Below are positions 26,019 to 33,626 of a stretch of 64,000 bases of DNA, piece after piece (positions within the stretch are counted from its first letter, which is position 1; the number at the start of each line of letters is the position of its first letter). The stretch is from positions 310,001-374,000 of the forward strand of contig CAVZDP010000009.1 of the NCBI GenBank assembly GCA_963774075.1, in the 5' to 3' direction. Both the position numbers and the translations under genes were made by a program. Source of the DNA: JBBQNR01 sp963774075. GTDB lineage: Bacteria > Actinomycetota > Thermoleophilia > Solirubrobacterales > JBBDJG01. The notes below the pieces were generated by a model. It was not told the origin of the DNA, did not search any database, and was given only the letters and a program-made list of their open reading frames with translations.

Positions 26019-27008
26019 ATGGCAAAGAGCTGGCATGACGTCTTCTACACGGGCGACGGCCCACGCCCGGCGAAGGCGGACCCCCAGGGGGAGGAAGATC
26101 AGAGGGGCTTCTTCCGCCGCCTGCGGCAGAACCTCTCTCGCAGCCGCGAGGCGCTCACCGGCGAGCTGCGGGCCAGCTTCTCGGGCGCGCTCGACGACGA
26201 GGCCTGGGAGCGGCTCGAGGAGGCCCTGATCTACGCGGACGTCGGGGCGCGCACGACGGCCAAGGTCGTCGAGCGGCTCGAGGGCGAGGCGGCGGAGGGC
26301 CGTATCGGAAGCGGGGAGGACCTCGGCGGGCGCCTGCAGGAGGCGCTCGCGGAGCTCGCGCGCGTGGGGGACGACCACATCGACGTCTCGCACTCGCCAA
26401 CGGTGATCCTGACCGTGGGCGTCAACGGGACGGGAAAGACGACGACCATCGGGAAGGTGGCCTGGCACCTGCAGAACGAGCTCGGCCGCTCGGTCGTGAT
26501 GGCCGCCGGGGACACCTACCGCGCGGCAGCGCAGGAGCAGCTCGCCGAGTGGGCGAGCCGTGCCGGCTCCGACATCGTGCGCGCCACGCCCGGCTCGGAT
26601 CCCGGTGCCGTCGTCTTCGACGCGATCGAGGCGGCGCGTGCTCGTGGCCACGACGTCGTGATCGCCGACACGGCCGGGCGCCTGCACACGCAGGTGCCGC
26701 TGATGGAGGAGCTCGTAAAGGTGAGGCGGGTGATCGAGAAGCAGATCGACGGGGCCCCGCACGAGACGCTCCTGGTCGTGGACGCGACCACCGGGCAGAA
26801 CGGCCTGCGCCAGGCCAAGCTGTTCCAGGAGGCCGTCGACGTGACCGGCATCGTGCTGACGAAGCTCGACGGCACGGCCAAGGGCGGCATCGCGCTCGCC
26901 ATCGCCGAGGAGCTCGGCCTGCCGGTCAAGTTGATCGGCATCGGCGAGGGGCTAGAGGATCTGCGCCCGTTCGACCCCGACGACTTCGCCCGGGCCCTCC
27001 TCGAGTAA
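26019..27008 (+). CDS. ftsY: Signal recognition particle receptor FtsY
   Basis: Membrane-side GTPase that receives ribosome-SRP complexes. After a short acidic N-terminus (about 30 residues) come the N domain (FFRRLRQNLSRSREALTGEL) and the G domain, with P-loop VGVNGTGKTTT near 131, DTYRAAAQEQL, DTAGRLHTQ near 216 and TKLDGTAKGG near 280. It has 329 residues, with a much shorter acidic region than in E. coli. Its SRP partner ffh lies 2.5 kb away. Confidence 0.95.
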   Translation: MAKSWHDVFYTGDGPRPAKADPQGEEDQRGFFRRLRQNLSRSREALTGELRASFSGALDDEAWERLEEALIYADVGARTTAKVVERLEGEAAEGRIGSGEDLGGRLQEALAELARVGDDHIDVSHSPTVILTVGVNGTGKTTTIGKVAWHLQNELGRSVVMAAGDTYRAAAQEQLAEWASRAGSDIVRATPGSDPGAVVFDAIEAARARGHDVVIADTAGRLHTQVPLMEELVKVRRVIEKQIDGAPHETLLVVDATTGQNGLRQAKLFQEAVDVTGIVLTKLDGTAKGGIALAIAEELGLPVKLIGIGEGLEDLRPFDPDDFARALLE

Positions 27009-27042
27009 AAGGCCGCCGGCCCCGCGTTCTGTCGGGGCCGGC
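27007..27042 (-). terminator. Terminator of the sulfite reductase gene, also at the end of ftsY
   Basis: Ten-base perfect stem GCCGGCCCCG/CGGGGCCGGC (27015-27024 and 27033-27042) with an eight-base loop. The run aaaa at 27007-27010 gives a U-tract only for minus-strand transcripts. It overlaps the ftsY stop and may also stop plus-strand transcription weakly. Confidence 0.75.
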
Positions 27043-27089
27043 CGGCGATATCGGTGGCTGCGGCTACAGCCGGGCTGGCGGGAAGGAGA

Positions 27090-28928
27090 CTAGACCGCGC
27101 ACTCGCCCTCGCCGCGTTCCACCTTGTACGGCTCCTTGCGCTCCCAATCCATGAAGTGGCTCATGTTCTCGACGTTGAACTCGACCGGCATCGAGAGGTC
27201 CTTGACGGCCGCGACCAGCTCGTCCTCGCCGACGCGCTCGACGAAGGCGTTGAACTCCTCGCCGTCGTTGCGGCGCTGCTCGTAGAGGCGCACCCAGCGC
27301 TCGACCGCCTCCGGCACCCGCTTGGCGGGGAAACGTACCTTCAGCCGCTTGGCCATCTTCACGGTCCCGTGCTCGTACTCGCCGCCGAGGTGGGCGATGT
27401 AGGCCGGCAGGTGGCGGTCGCCGACCTTGATCGAAGCTCCGTAGAAGCCGATGTTCGCGATGTGGTGCTGGCTGCAGCCGTTCGGGCAGCCGCTCATCTT
27501 GACGTGGATCCTCTTGGTGAGCGCGTCGTCGATCTCCATCTGCTCGAGCCGCTCGCGCACGGCTGTATTGAGGCCCATGGAGCTGGTGATGCCGAGCTTG
27601 CAGCTGTCGGTTCCCGGGCAACTGACGACGTCCGTGATCTCGTGCGCGCCTTCGTGAGCCAGGTCCAGCTTCTCGAGGCGCAGCCAGAGGTCGTAGAGGC
27701 TCTCGTCGCGCACCCAGCGAAGCACGAGGTTCTGCTGCACGCTGGTGCGCGCGTAACCGCCCGTGAAGTCGCGCATGATGTCCGCGAGCCCGCGGAACTG
27801 GGCGGGGGAGAGGTCTCCCCGGATCACGCGTACCTCGGCGGTCGAGAAGCCCTGCTGGCGCTGTGGCGCGACGTTCGACGCGACCCAGCGCTCGAAGTCG
27901 CTCGCGTCGCCGTTGGGGGAGGAATAGGACTCCGGAACGGGCGGGGCGTCCGCTTCCTCATCCTGCTCGAAGAGCAGCGGCGTGGGGTCGAAGTCGCGCT
28001 CCTGCACCCAGTCGCCCTTCAGCTCCTCGTCGACCCAGGTGCGGAACTCGTCGATCCCGATGCGGTCGACGAGGAACTTGATGCGTGCGCGGGCGCGGTT
28101 GGCGCGCAGCTCCTCCCGGCGGTTGAAGACTCGCAGGATCGCCTCGGTCACCTTCAGGTAGTCGCTCATCGGAACGAAGTCGTAGAGCGTGTACGCGACG
28201 CGCGGCATGATCGACGTGCCGCCGCCGGTGCGCATCTCGAAGCCACGTTCCACGCGGCCGTCCACCTCTCGCTCGCGCGGGAGGAACCCGAGGTCGTGGA
28301 TGCCCGTGATCGCGCGGTCTTCGTCCGTGGACGTGAACGCGACCTTGAACTTGCGGGGCAGGAGCTGGCAGACCTCGTTTCGCACGAAGTAGCGCACGAA
28401 GGCGCCGACATAGGGAGTGGGGTCGAAGAGCTCTCCCTCGCAGACGCCGGCCCATGGGTCGCCGCTCACGTTGCGCACCGTGTTGCCGCAGGCCTCGCGG
28501 GAGGAGAGCCCCGCCTTCGACATCAACCTGATTGCCTTGGCTGCGTCGGGAAGCGGGATGTGGTGGAACTGGAAGTTCTGCCGCGTCGTGATGTGGCCCT
28601 TGCCGAGCGGCGCGAAGCGCTCGGCGATCTCGGCGAAGGCCTCCATCTGCTCCGGCGTCACGCCGCCGTATGGGAGCTTGACCCGAATCATCTGCACGTC
28701 GGGCTGGCGCTGCCCGTAGACGCCCTGCTTGAGTCGGAAGCCGATGAACTGCGCCTCCTCCATCTCGCGGTCGATGAACTTCTCGACGTTGGTGTCGAAG
28801 TCGTCGAACTCGTCTTCGAGGATGGGGATCACGTGCCCGGGGACGTTCTCGTAGACCTCGGGGTTCAACCGAGTCCCAACCCGACCATTGCTGGTCTTCT
28901 GTTGCGTAGGCGCCGTAACTGGCTCCAT
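27090..28928 (-). CDS. Ferredoxin-type sulfite/nitrite reductase (siroheme, 4Fe-4S)
   Basis: Six-electron reduction of sulfite to sulfide or nitrite to ammonia. The [4Fe-4S]-siroheme ligands are CPGTDSCKLG near residue 432 and SGCPNGCSQHH near 474. Two ferrite-like half domains are visible, with HITTRQNFQFHHIP near 112 and TSVQQNLVLRWV near 385. At 612 residues it is slightly longer than ferredoxin-dependent enzymes (about 550-590), with a linker at about 325-345. AGGAGG lies eight bases before ATG 28928. It stands alone, without cysteine or nitrate assimilation genes beside it, so sulfite versus nitrite cannot be decided. An AT-rich stretch lies upstream (28960-29035). Confidence 0.88.
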   Translation of the reverse strand: MEPVTAPTQQKTSNGRVGTRLNPEVYENVPGHVIPILEDEFDDFDTNVEKFIDREMEEAQFIGFRLKQGVYGQRQPDVQMIRVKLPYGGVTPEQMEAFAEIAERFAPLGKGHITTRQNFQFHHIPLPDAAKAIRLMSKAGLSSREACGNTVRNVSGDPWAGVCEGELFDPTPYVGAFVRYFVRNEVCQLLPRKFKVAFTSTDEDRAITGIHDLGFLPREREVDGRVERGFEMRTGGGTSIMPRVAYTLYDFVPMSDYLKVTEAILRVFNRREELRANRARARIKFLVDRIGIDEFRTWVDEELKGDWVQERDFDPTPLLFEQDEEADAPPVPESYSSPNGDASDFERWVASNVAPQRQQGFSTAEVRVIRGDLSPAQFRGLADIMRDFTGGYARTSVQQNLVLRWVRDESLYDLWLRLEKLDLAHEGAHEITDVVSCPGTDSCKLGITSSMGLNTAVRERLEQMEIDDALTKRIHVKMSGCPNGCSQHHIANIGFYGASIKVGDRHLPAYIAHLGGEYEHGTVKMAKRLKVRFPAKRVPEAVERWVRLYEQRRNDGEEFNAFVERVGEDELVAAVKDLSMPVEFNVENMSHFMDWERKEPYKVERGEGECAV

Positions 28929-29025
28929 GGGACGTGCCTCCTGGCCGCGTATGCAGGCCGGGCCAATATAGCAAAAAGGCAGGCGAAATTAGGGTATTTA
29001 GCTGCGAAAGAATCTTCACAACTTC

Positions 29026-29054
29026 TTGATATGCCGCGCGAATCCCGCTATGCT
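29026..29054 (+). promoter_or_regulatory. Sigma70-type promoter (TTGATA-17-TATGCT)
   Basis: -35 TTGATA at 29026-29031, a 17-base spacer, and -10 TATGCT at 29049-29054. It is the best two-box promoter noticed in the window, in an AT-rich pocket, pointing away from the reductase gene. Expected transcript start is near 29061. Confidence 0.65.
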
Positions 29055-29060
29055 CCGCAC

Positions 29061-29472
29061 AGGAGCGACGCCGCATGTCCCACAGGACCGCCGAGTGGTC
29101 CGCGTCGCGGGGAGGTTAGTCACATGTCGGGAAAAGCGTCGGGTATGGCCCGCCGCTGGCAGGCGCCAATGAGCGCTTGCCGCGGCCGGGCCCGGCTGAC
29201 GAGGGCGAGCTCATCGAGCTTGGACCGTCCTGGCGGCTGCCACCGAGTCGAGTGCTCAGGGGCTCGACGGCTGGCGCTGCCCCGTCCGCGCTCTCGAAAC
29301 CACGTCGAGGGCTCGTGACGGCCAGGACTCACGGCAACGGGAACCCGCCCCGCAACGCCATCTCGGTCAGAGACGGGACCGTGTAGCGATCCCTCGCGGC
29401 TCGAGGCCGCGGGGAGCTCCTTGGGGGAGAGGACAATTGGTGGCCGGCGAATTAGCCGGCCACCTGCCTTTT
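29061..29472 (+). ncRNA. Candidate non-coding RNA of about 400 bases, unidentified
   Basis: A transcription unit bounded by a good promoter and a strong terminator, without a credible protein. The only ORF with a ribosome binding site (ATG 29124, 64 codons) is arginine-rich and has clearly fewer GC-ending codons than real genes here. The 5' part folds well: GCGACG (29065-29070) pairs with CGTCGC (29103-29108), enclosing GGACC/GGTCC (29085-29089 and 29097-29101). More inverted repeats follow. I looked for hallmarks of SRP RNA (GGAA and AGCA loops), RNase P (GAGGAAAGUCC-type core), tmRNA (tRNA-like ends) and common riboswitches and found none. It could also be a long leader of ffh with an attenuator. 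Confidence 0.45.
29439..29472 (+). terminator. Strong intrinsic terminator before ffh
   Basis: Perfect ten-base stem GGTGGCCGGC/GCCGGCCACC with a GAATTA loop (29439-29464), followed by TGCCTTTT. It ends about 50 bases before ffh's own -10 box. Confidence 0.88.
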
Positions 29473-29521
29473 GGCGCGTCGGCCGCCCGGCCGCACTTGT
29501 AAGTGGCCTGACGCGGCCGCC

Positions 29522-29527
29522 TATCCT
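29522..29527 (+). promoter_or_regulatory. -10-like box (TATCCT) of ffh, leaderless
   Basis: TATCCT ends seven bases before GTG 29535. Because a strong terminator lies just upstream, ffh must have its own promoter, and this is the only candidate. Confidence 0.5.
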
Positions 29528-29534
29528 GTAGCTG

Positions 29535-30869
29535 GTGTTCGACGCCCTCTCCGACAAGCTCCAGGCGGTTCTCTCCGACGTTCGCTCGCGTGGCAAGCTG
29601 AGCGAGGACGACGTCAACAAGGCGATGCGGGAGATTCGCCTCGCGCTGCTCGAGGCCGACGTCAACTTCAAGGTCGTCAAGCAGTTCACGGCCGCGGTCA
29701 AGGAGCGAGCGCTCGGCCACGACGTGCTCGAGAGCCTCAACCCGGGCCAGCAGGTGGTGAAGGTCGTGAACGAGGAGCTGACGGCCCTGATGGGCGAGGC
29801 CTCCCGTGAGATCACGTTCTCGCCCACGCCTCCGACGGTGATCCTCGTCGCCGGCCTGCAGGGCTCGGGAAAGACGACGGCGTGCGCGAAGCTCGCCCGC
29901 TTGCTCTCGAAGGAGCATGGCAAGGAGGTCGCACTCGCCGCCTGCGACGTCTACCGCCCGGCCGCGGTCGACCAGCTCTCCAAGCTCGGGCAGCAGGTGG
30001 GAGCCACGGTCTACGAGCAGGGCACCGAGAAGGATCCGCGCGAGATCGCCTCCTGGGCGCTCGACCAGGCCAAGCGCGACGGCAAGGACGTGCTCATCGT
30101 CGACACCTCCGGCCGGCTCCACGTGGACCAAGAGCTGATGAAGGAGCTCGCCGACATCAAGAAGCGCCTGCGTCCGCACAACGTGCTGCTCGTGGTGGAT
30201 GCGATGACGGGCCAGGACGCGGTGAACGTGGCGGAGCAGTTCGCGGAGGTGACGCAGTTCGACGGCGTCGTGATGACGAAGCTCGACGGGGATGCCCGCG
30301 GCGGCGCCGCGCTCTCGATCAAGTCGGTCACCGGCAAGCCGATCCTCTACGCGTCGACCGGCGAGAAGATCGCGGAGTTCGAGCCGTTTCACCCCGATCG
30401 GATGGCGTCACGGATCCTCGGGATGGGGGACATGCTCTCGTTCATCGAGAAGGCGGAGGAGGCCGTCGACGCCGACCGCGCCCAGGAGCTCGAGCGCAAG
30501 ATCCGCAAGCAGGAGTTCGGCCTGGACGACTTCCTCGATCAGATGAAGCAGATCAGGCGCATGGGGCCCATCGGCAACCTACTCGGCATGCTGCCAGGGT
30601 TCGGTCAGCTCAAGCAGCTCAAGGGAGCGAAGATCGACGAGCGCGAGCTCGACCGCGTGGAGGCGATCGTGACGTCGATGACCCTCGCCGAGCGGCGGAA
30701 CCCGAAAGTCATCGACGGCTCACGGAGAAAGCGGATCGCCGCCGGCTCGGGAACGACGGTCCAGGCGGTGAACCAGCTCGTGAAGCAGTTCGACCAGATG
30801 CAGAAGATGATGCGCCAGCTCCAGGACGGCAAGATGCCCTCGCTCGAGCAGCTCACGCGGCGGAGTTAG
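29535..30869 (+). CDS. ffh: Signal recognition particle protein Ffh
   Basis: GTPase that binds signal peptides with SRP RNA. The N domain is at the start (MFDALSDKLQAVLSDVR). The G domain has P-loop GLQGSGKTT near 106, DTSGRLHVD near 189 and TKLDGDARGG near 248. The M domain (about 300-444) holds MKQIRRMGPIGNLLGMLPGF and GSGTTVQAVNQLVKQF. At 444 residues it is normal. Start GTG 29535. It heads the ffh-rpsP-khpA-trmD-rplS group. Confidence 0.97.
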   Translation: MFDALSDKLQAVLSDVRSRGKLSEDDVNKAMREIRLALLEADVNFKVVKQFTAAVKERALGHDVLESLNPGQQVVKVVNEELTALMGEASREITFSPTPPTVILVAGLQGSGKTTACAKLARLLSKEHGKEVALAACDVYRPAAVDQLSKLGQQVGATVYEQGTEKDPREIASWALDQAKRDGKDVLIVDTSGRLHVDQELMKELADIKKRLRPHNVLLVVDAMTGQDAVNVAEQFAEVTQFDGVVMTKLDGDARGGAALSIKSVTGKPILYASTGEKIAEFEPFHPDRMASRILGMGDMLSFIEKAEEAVDADRAQELERKIRKQEFGLDDFLDQMKQIRRMGPIGNLLGMLPGFGQLKQLKGAKIDERELDRVEAIVTSMTLAERRNPKVIDGSRRKRIAAGSGTTVQAVNQLVKQFDQMQKMMRQLQDGKMPSLEQLTRRS

Positions 30870-30919
30870 TGGCTAGCTGGCTATCCTTCCCTGCTCCCTC
30901 GACAAAGGCGGTTCACGAG

Positions 30920-31162
30920 TTGGCGGTCAGAATCAGGCTCACGCGCGTCGGCGCTAGGAACAATCCCAACTGGAGAGTGGTGGCTGCGGACAAGCGGGCG
31001 CCGCGCGACGGCCGCTTTCTGGAAGTGCTCGGCCACTACAACCCTCAGACCGAGCCCTCCACGATCGAGCTCAACGAAGAGCGGATTCGAGTCTGGCTCG
31101 GGGAGGGAGCGGTGCCCAGCGGCACGGTCAAGCGTCTGCTGAAGGCGAAGGGGATCGGCTGA
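30920..31162 (+). CDS. rpsP: Ribosomal protein S16
   Basis: Small-subunit protein S16, 80 residues. The N-terminus AVRIRLTRVGARNNPNWRVV is diagnostic. The start is TTG 30920, giving the normal MAVRIRL beginning. A TATCCT box at 30882 could drive it with a 26-base leader. Its TGA stop overlaps the CTG start of khpA. Confidence 0.95.
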   Translation: MAVRIRLTRVGARNNPNWRVVAADKRAPRDGRFLEVLGHYNPQTEPSTIELNEERIRVWLGEGAVPSGTVKRLLKAKGIG

Positions 31163-31392
31163 AGGAGCTGCTCGAGTTCCTCGCCAAGACCCTGGTCGAT
31201 CAGCCGGACCAGGTCGAGGTTCGCGAGTTCACCGAAGACGACGACACCGTGGTGCTCGAGCTGAGCGTCGCGGATGAGGATCGCGGCAAGGTGATCGGCC
31301 GCGAGGGCCGCACCGCGAAGGCGCTGCGCGCGGTGATCAAGGCGGGCGGCGTCAAGGACGGCAAGCGCATCTTGGTCGAGATCGTGGACTGA
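31159..31392 (+). CDS. khpA: KH-domain RNA-binding protein KhpA, CTG start
   Basis: A small KH-domain RNA-binding protein of 77 residues that partners KhpB in Gram-positive bacteria and affects cell size and mRNA. It reads LKELLEFLAKTLVDQPDQVE at the start and has the KH loop KVIGREGRTAKALR near 47 and KRILVEIVD at the end. It has no ATG, GTG or TTG before residue 30. The first codon of the conserved protein is CTG 31159, overlapping the rpsP stop as CTGA. Standard gene finders would miss or truncate it. It sits between rpsP and trmD as usual. Confidence 0.92.
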   Translation: MKELLEFLAKTLVDQPDQVEVREFTEDDDTVVLELSVADEDRGKVIGREGRTAKALRAVIKAGGVKDGKRILVEIVD

Positions 31393-31397
31393 AATAG

Positions 31398-31442
31398 CCG
31401 GTTCTCGCTCAGGCGCGAGAACCGGGAGCTCCGTGGGCTCGG
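31398..31442 (+). repeat. Two-hairpin repeat, stem-diverged copy
   Basis: Perfect 11-bp stem CCGGTTCTCGC/GCGAGAACCGG (31398-31408 and 31115 bases into the unit at 31415-31425) with loop TCAGGC, then the tail GAGCTCCGTGGGCTCGG (31426-31442). Loop and tail match the repeats at 19.05 kb. Most of the stem bases differ but pairing is complete. It fills the space between khpA and trmD where rimM normally lies. Confidence 0.88.
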
Positions 31443-31450
31443 TGTTCGCC

Positions 31451-31456
31451 TAACTT
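31451..31456 (+). promoter_or_regulatory. -10-like box (TAACTT) of trmD, leaderless
   Basis: TAACTT ends ten bases before ATG 31467 and directly follows the two-hairpin repeat, the same arrangement as TAACAT before the DUF177 gene. Confidence 0.4.
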
Positions 31457-31466
31457 CTCGGGGCGC

Positions 31467-32141
31467 ATGCGGATAGACATCTTCACTCTGTTCCCCCACT
31501 GGTTCGACTGGTTCCTCGACCAGCGGCACGTGCGCAACGCGCTGCGCCTCGGAAACGAGCTGCGCTTCTTCAACTACCGGGACACCACGCCGCTTTCGCA
31601 CGGGCAGGTGGACGACACTCCCTACGGCGGCGGAGCCGGGATGGTGATTCGGGTCGACGTCGTGCACGCGGCGCTCGAGGCTGTCTACGGCGCTGACCGG
31701 CCCGCGCCCCCGGACGGTCGCACGCTCGTTCTCGCCGCATCCGGACGTCTGCACGACGACACCGTTGCGGCCGAGCTCGCGGAGGTCGAGCACCTGACGC
31801 TTCTGTGCGGGCGCTACGAGGGCATCGACGAGCGAGTGCGCGAGCACCTCTCGGACGGAGCGCTCTCGATCGGCCGCTACGTCCTCTCCGGCGGAGAGCT
31901 GGCGGCGATGGTCGTGGCCGACACGGTGCTGCGCAAGCTCCCCGGTACCCTGGGAAGCGACGAGAGCCTCCTGGAGGAGTCGTTCTCGCAGGCGCTCGAG
32001 GGCGAAGTGGAGTACCCGCACTACACCCGACCCGCCTCCTACCGTGGCTGGGAGGTGCCTGACGTGCTCCTCTCGGGTGATCACGCGCGTGTTCGCCGCT
32101 GGCGCAAGGAGCGGGCCGGCGGGCGGGGCGACGGGTCGTGA
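31467..32141 (+). CDS. trmD: tRNA (guanine37-N1)-methyltransferase TrmD
   Basis: Methylates G37 in tRNAs reading CNN codons, preventing +1 frameshifts. The SPOUT trefoil knot motifs are LLCGRYEGIDERV (near 112) and SIGRYVLSGGELAAM (near 131). The catalytic aspartate region is ASYRGWEVPDVLLSGDH near 191. It has 224 residues, the normal length. Confidence 0.96.
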   Translation: MRIDIFTLFPHWFDWFLDQRHVRNALRLGNELRFFNYRDTTPLSHGQVDDTPYGGGAGMVIRVDVVHAALEAVYGADRPAPPDGRTLVLAASGRLHDDTVAAELAEVEHLTLLCGRYEGIDERVREHLSDGALSIGRYVLSGGELAAMVVADTVLRKLPGTLGSDESLLEESFSQALEGEVEYPHYTRPASYRGWEVPDVLLSGDHARVRRWRKERAGGRGDGS

Positions 32142-32269
32142 CGCCCGGCGCTCCGTGGCCGAGCTAGCGGGGCGGGAAGCGGGCGGGGGTCCGCTAACAT
32201 CACGCGCTCTCGCCAGGATTCCGGCTGCGCGCCCGGGTCCCGATGGCGGCCCCTCACCCTCCTGACTTC

Positions 32270-32950
32270 ATGAGCGAGCTGATCGAAAGCATCGAGCGCC
32301 GTCAGTTGCGCCGCGACATCCCACGCTTCCGGGAGGGGGATCGCGTGCGCGTCCACTTTCAGGTGATCGAGGGCCAGCGCCGCCGCACCCAGGTGTTCGA
32401 GGGCGTCGTGCTCCGCCTCCAAGGGTCGGGCGCACGGCGCACGTTCACGGTCCGCAAGCTCTCATTCGGGGTCGGCGTCGAGCGCACGTTCCCGCTCCAC
32501 TCGCCGAAGGTCGAGAAGATCGAGGTCGCTGCGCGCGGCCAGGTCCGCCGGGCCAAGCTCTACTACCTGCGCGGACGGATAGGCCGGCGCGCGCGTGTGC
32601 GCGAGCGCAGGGACGTGAGGCCAGACGAGCTGATGGTGCAGCCGAGCCTCGAAGCAGAGGAGGCGATCGAGACGCCCGAGGCCGCGGCGAGCGACGAGGC
32701 CGCGGCGAGCGACGAGGCCGCGGCGAGTGACGGGGCCGCGGCGAGCGACGGGGCTGCGGCCGAGGCCACGGAGCCGCAGGGCCAGGCCGACGAGAGCGCC
32801 GACGAGGCTCCAGCAGAGCCCGCGGAGCCAGAGGCGGTCGCGCCCGCGGAAGGCGACGAGGCGCAGGCCGAGGAGGGTGACGACGGCCAGGCGGCGCAGC
32901 AGGTCGGCGAAGCCGAGCCGGAGCCGGAGCCCGCCGAGGAAAAGAATTAG
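32270..32950 (+). CDS. rplS: Ribosomal protein L19 with a long acidic C-terminal tail
   Basis: L19 bridges the ribosomal subunits. The core (about 1-115) is standard: MSELIESIERRQLRRDIPRF, RRRTQVFEGVVLRLQGSG, and YYLRGRIGRRARVRERR at its end. A further 110 residues of alanine/glutamate/aspartate-rich sequence follow, including four copies of a six-residue AAASDE/G repeat, doubling the protein's length. ATG 32270 fits the family start; ATG 32243 would add nine residues. Neither has a clear Shine-Dalgarno. A TAACAT box at 32196 could start a short leader. Confidence 0.93.
   Translation: MSELIESIERRQLRRDIPRFREGDRVRVHFQVIEGQRRRTQVFEGVVLRLQGSGARRTFTVRKLSFGVGVERTFPLHSPKVEKIEVAARGQVRRAKLYYLRGRIGRRARVRERRDVRPDELMVQPSLEAEEAIETPEAAASDEAAASDEAAASDGAAASDGAAAEATEPQGQADESADEAPAEPAEPEAVAPAEGDEAQAEEGDDGQAAQQVGEAEPEPEPAEEKN
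32681..32752 (+). repeat. Four 18-bp in-frame repeats in the L19 tail
   Basis: Unit gccgcggcgagcgacgag, four copies in a row at 32681, 32699, 32717 and 32735, the last two with gg in place of ag. It encodes AAASDE or AAASDG and can vary in number without shifting the frame. Confidence 0.95.
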
Positions 32951-32990
32951 TGGCCCTTCCCGGCGTACGTAACAGGAAGGACCACTAGCC

Positions 32991-33626
32991 CTGTCCGATC
33001 CCGTCCTCTCTGAGCCCCCGGCTCAGGAAGACCGTTCGTCCGGCCACCGGTCGCTTGTCGAGCTGATCTTGATCGTCGCCGCGGCGCTGGGGTTCGCCCT
33101 TCTCATCCAGGCGGTGCTGATCAAGCCCTACCGCATCCCCAGCGAGTCGATGGAGCCGACGCTGCAAGTGGGCGAGCGCGTGCTGGTGAGCCGCTTCAAC
33201 TACCACCTGAGCGACCCGGACCGGGGCGACGTGATCGTCTTTCACCCGCCGCAGGGCGCCGAGGGCAACAACTGCGGAGCGACGCCGCTTCCCAACCAGC
33301 CCTGCCCCCGGCCGACCCCCGAGCGCTCGGACGTCAACTTCATCAAGCGGATCGTCGCAACGGAGGGAGATACGCTCGCGATCCGGGGCGGCCGCGCCGT
33401 CGTGAACGGCAAGGTCAACGCCGAGCCGTACACAATCCCCTGCAATGGGGCGGGAAGCTGCGATTACCCGCGGCCGATCAAGATTCCGCCGGACCACTTT
33501 TTTATGATGGGCGACAACCGTGGCGAAAGCGACGACAGCCGCTTCTGGGGCCCGGTCCCGAGGGACTGGATCATCGGGCAAGCGTTCTTCAGCTACTGGC
33601 CGATCGACCGGGTCGGATTCCTCTAG
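32991..33626 (+). CDS. lepB: Signal peptidase I
   Basis: Removes signal peptides outside the membrane by a Ser/Lys dyad. The catalytic serine is in IPSESMEPTL and the lysine in FIKRIVATEGD. The C-terminal box MGDNRGESDDSRFWGPV is intact, and one transmembrane helix (LILIVAAALGFALLIQAVLI) precedes the serine. The start is uncertain. TTG 33069 begins inside the helix. CTG 32991 adds a 26-residue cytoplasmic N-terminus and has AGGAAGG ten bases upstream, so it is preferred. The insert between the boxes has two cysteines (NNCGATPLPNQPC). It follows rplS directly. Confidence 0.92.
   Translation: MSDPVLSEPPAQEDRSSGHRSLVELILIVAAALGFALLIQAVLIKPYRIPSESMEPTLQVGERVLVSRFNYHLSDPDRGDVIVFHPPQGAEGNNCGATPLPNQPCPRPTPERSDVNFIKRIVATEGDTLAIRGGRAVVNGKVNAEPYTIPCNGAGSCDYPRPIKIPPDHFFMMGDNRGESDDSRFWGPVPRDWIIGQAFFSYWPIDRVGFL

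Noticed and set aside
29124..29318. 64-codon ORF with a purine-rich stretch upstream
   Set aside because: Arginine/serine-rich, fewer GC-ending codons than genes here and no recognisable fold; more likely part of a non-coding transcript.
29061..29440. SRP RNA, RNase P RNA or tmRNA assignment for the unit before ffh
   Set aside because: The GGAA/AGCA loop pair, the RNase P core and tRNA-like ends were looked for and not found.
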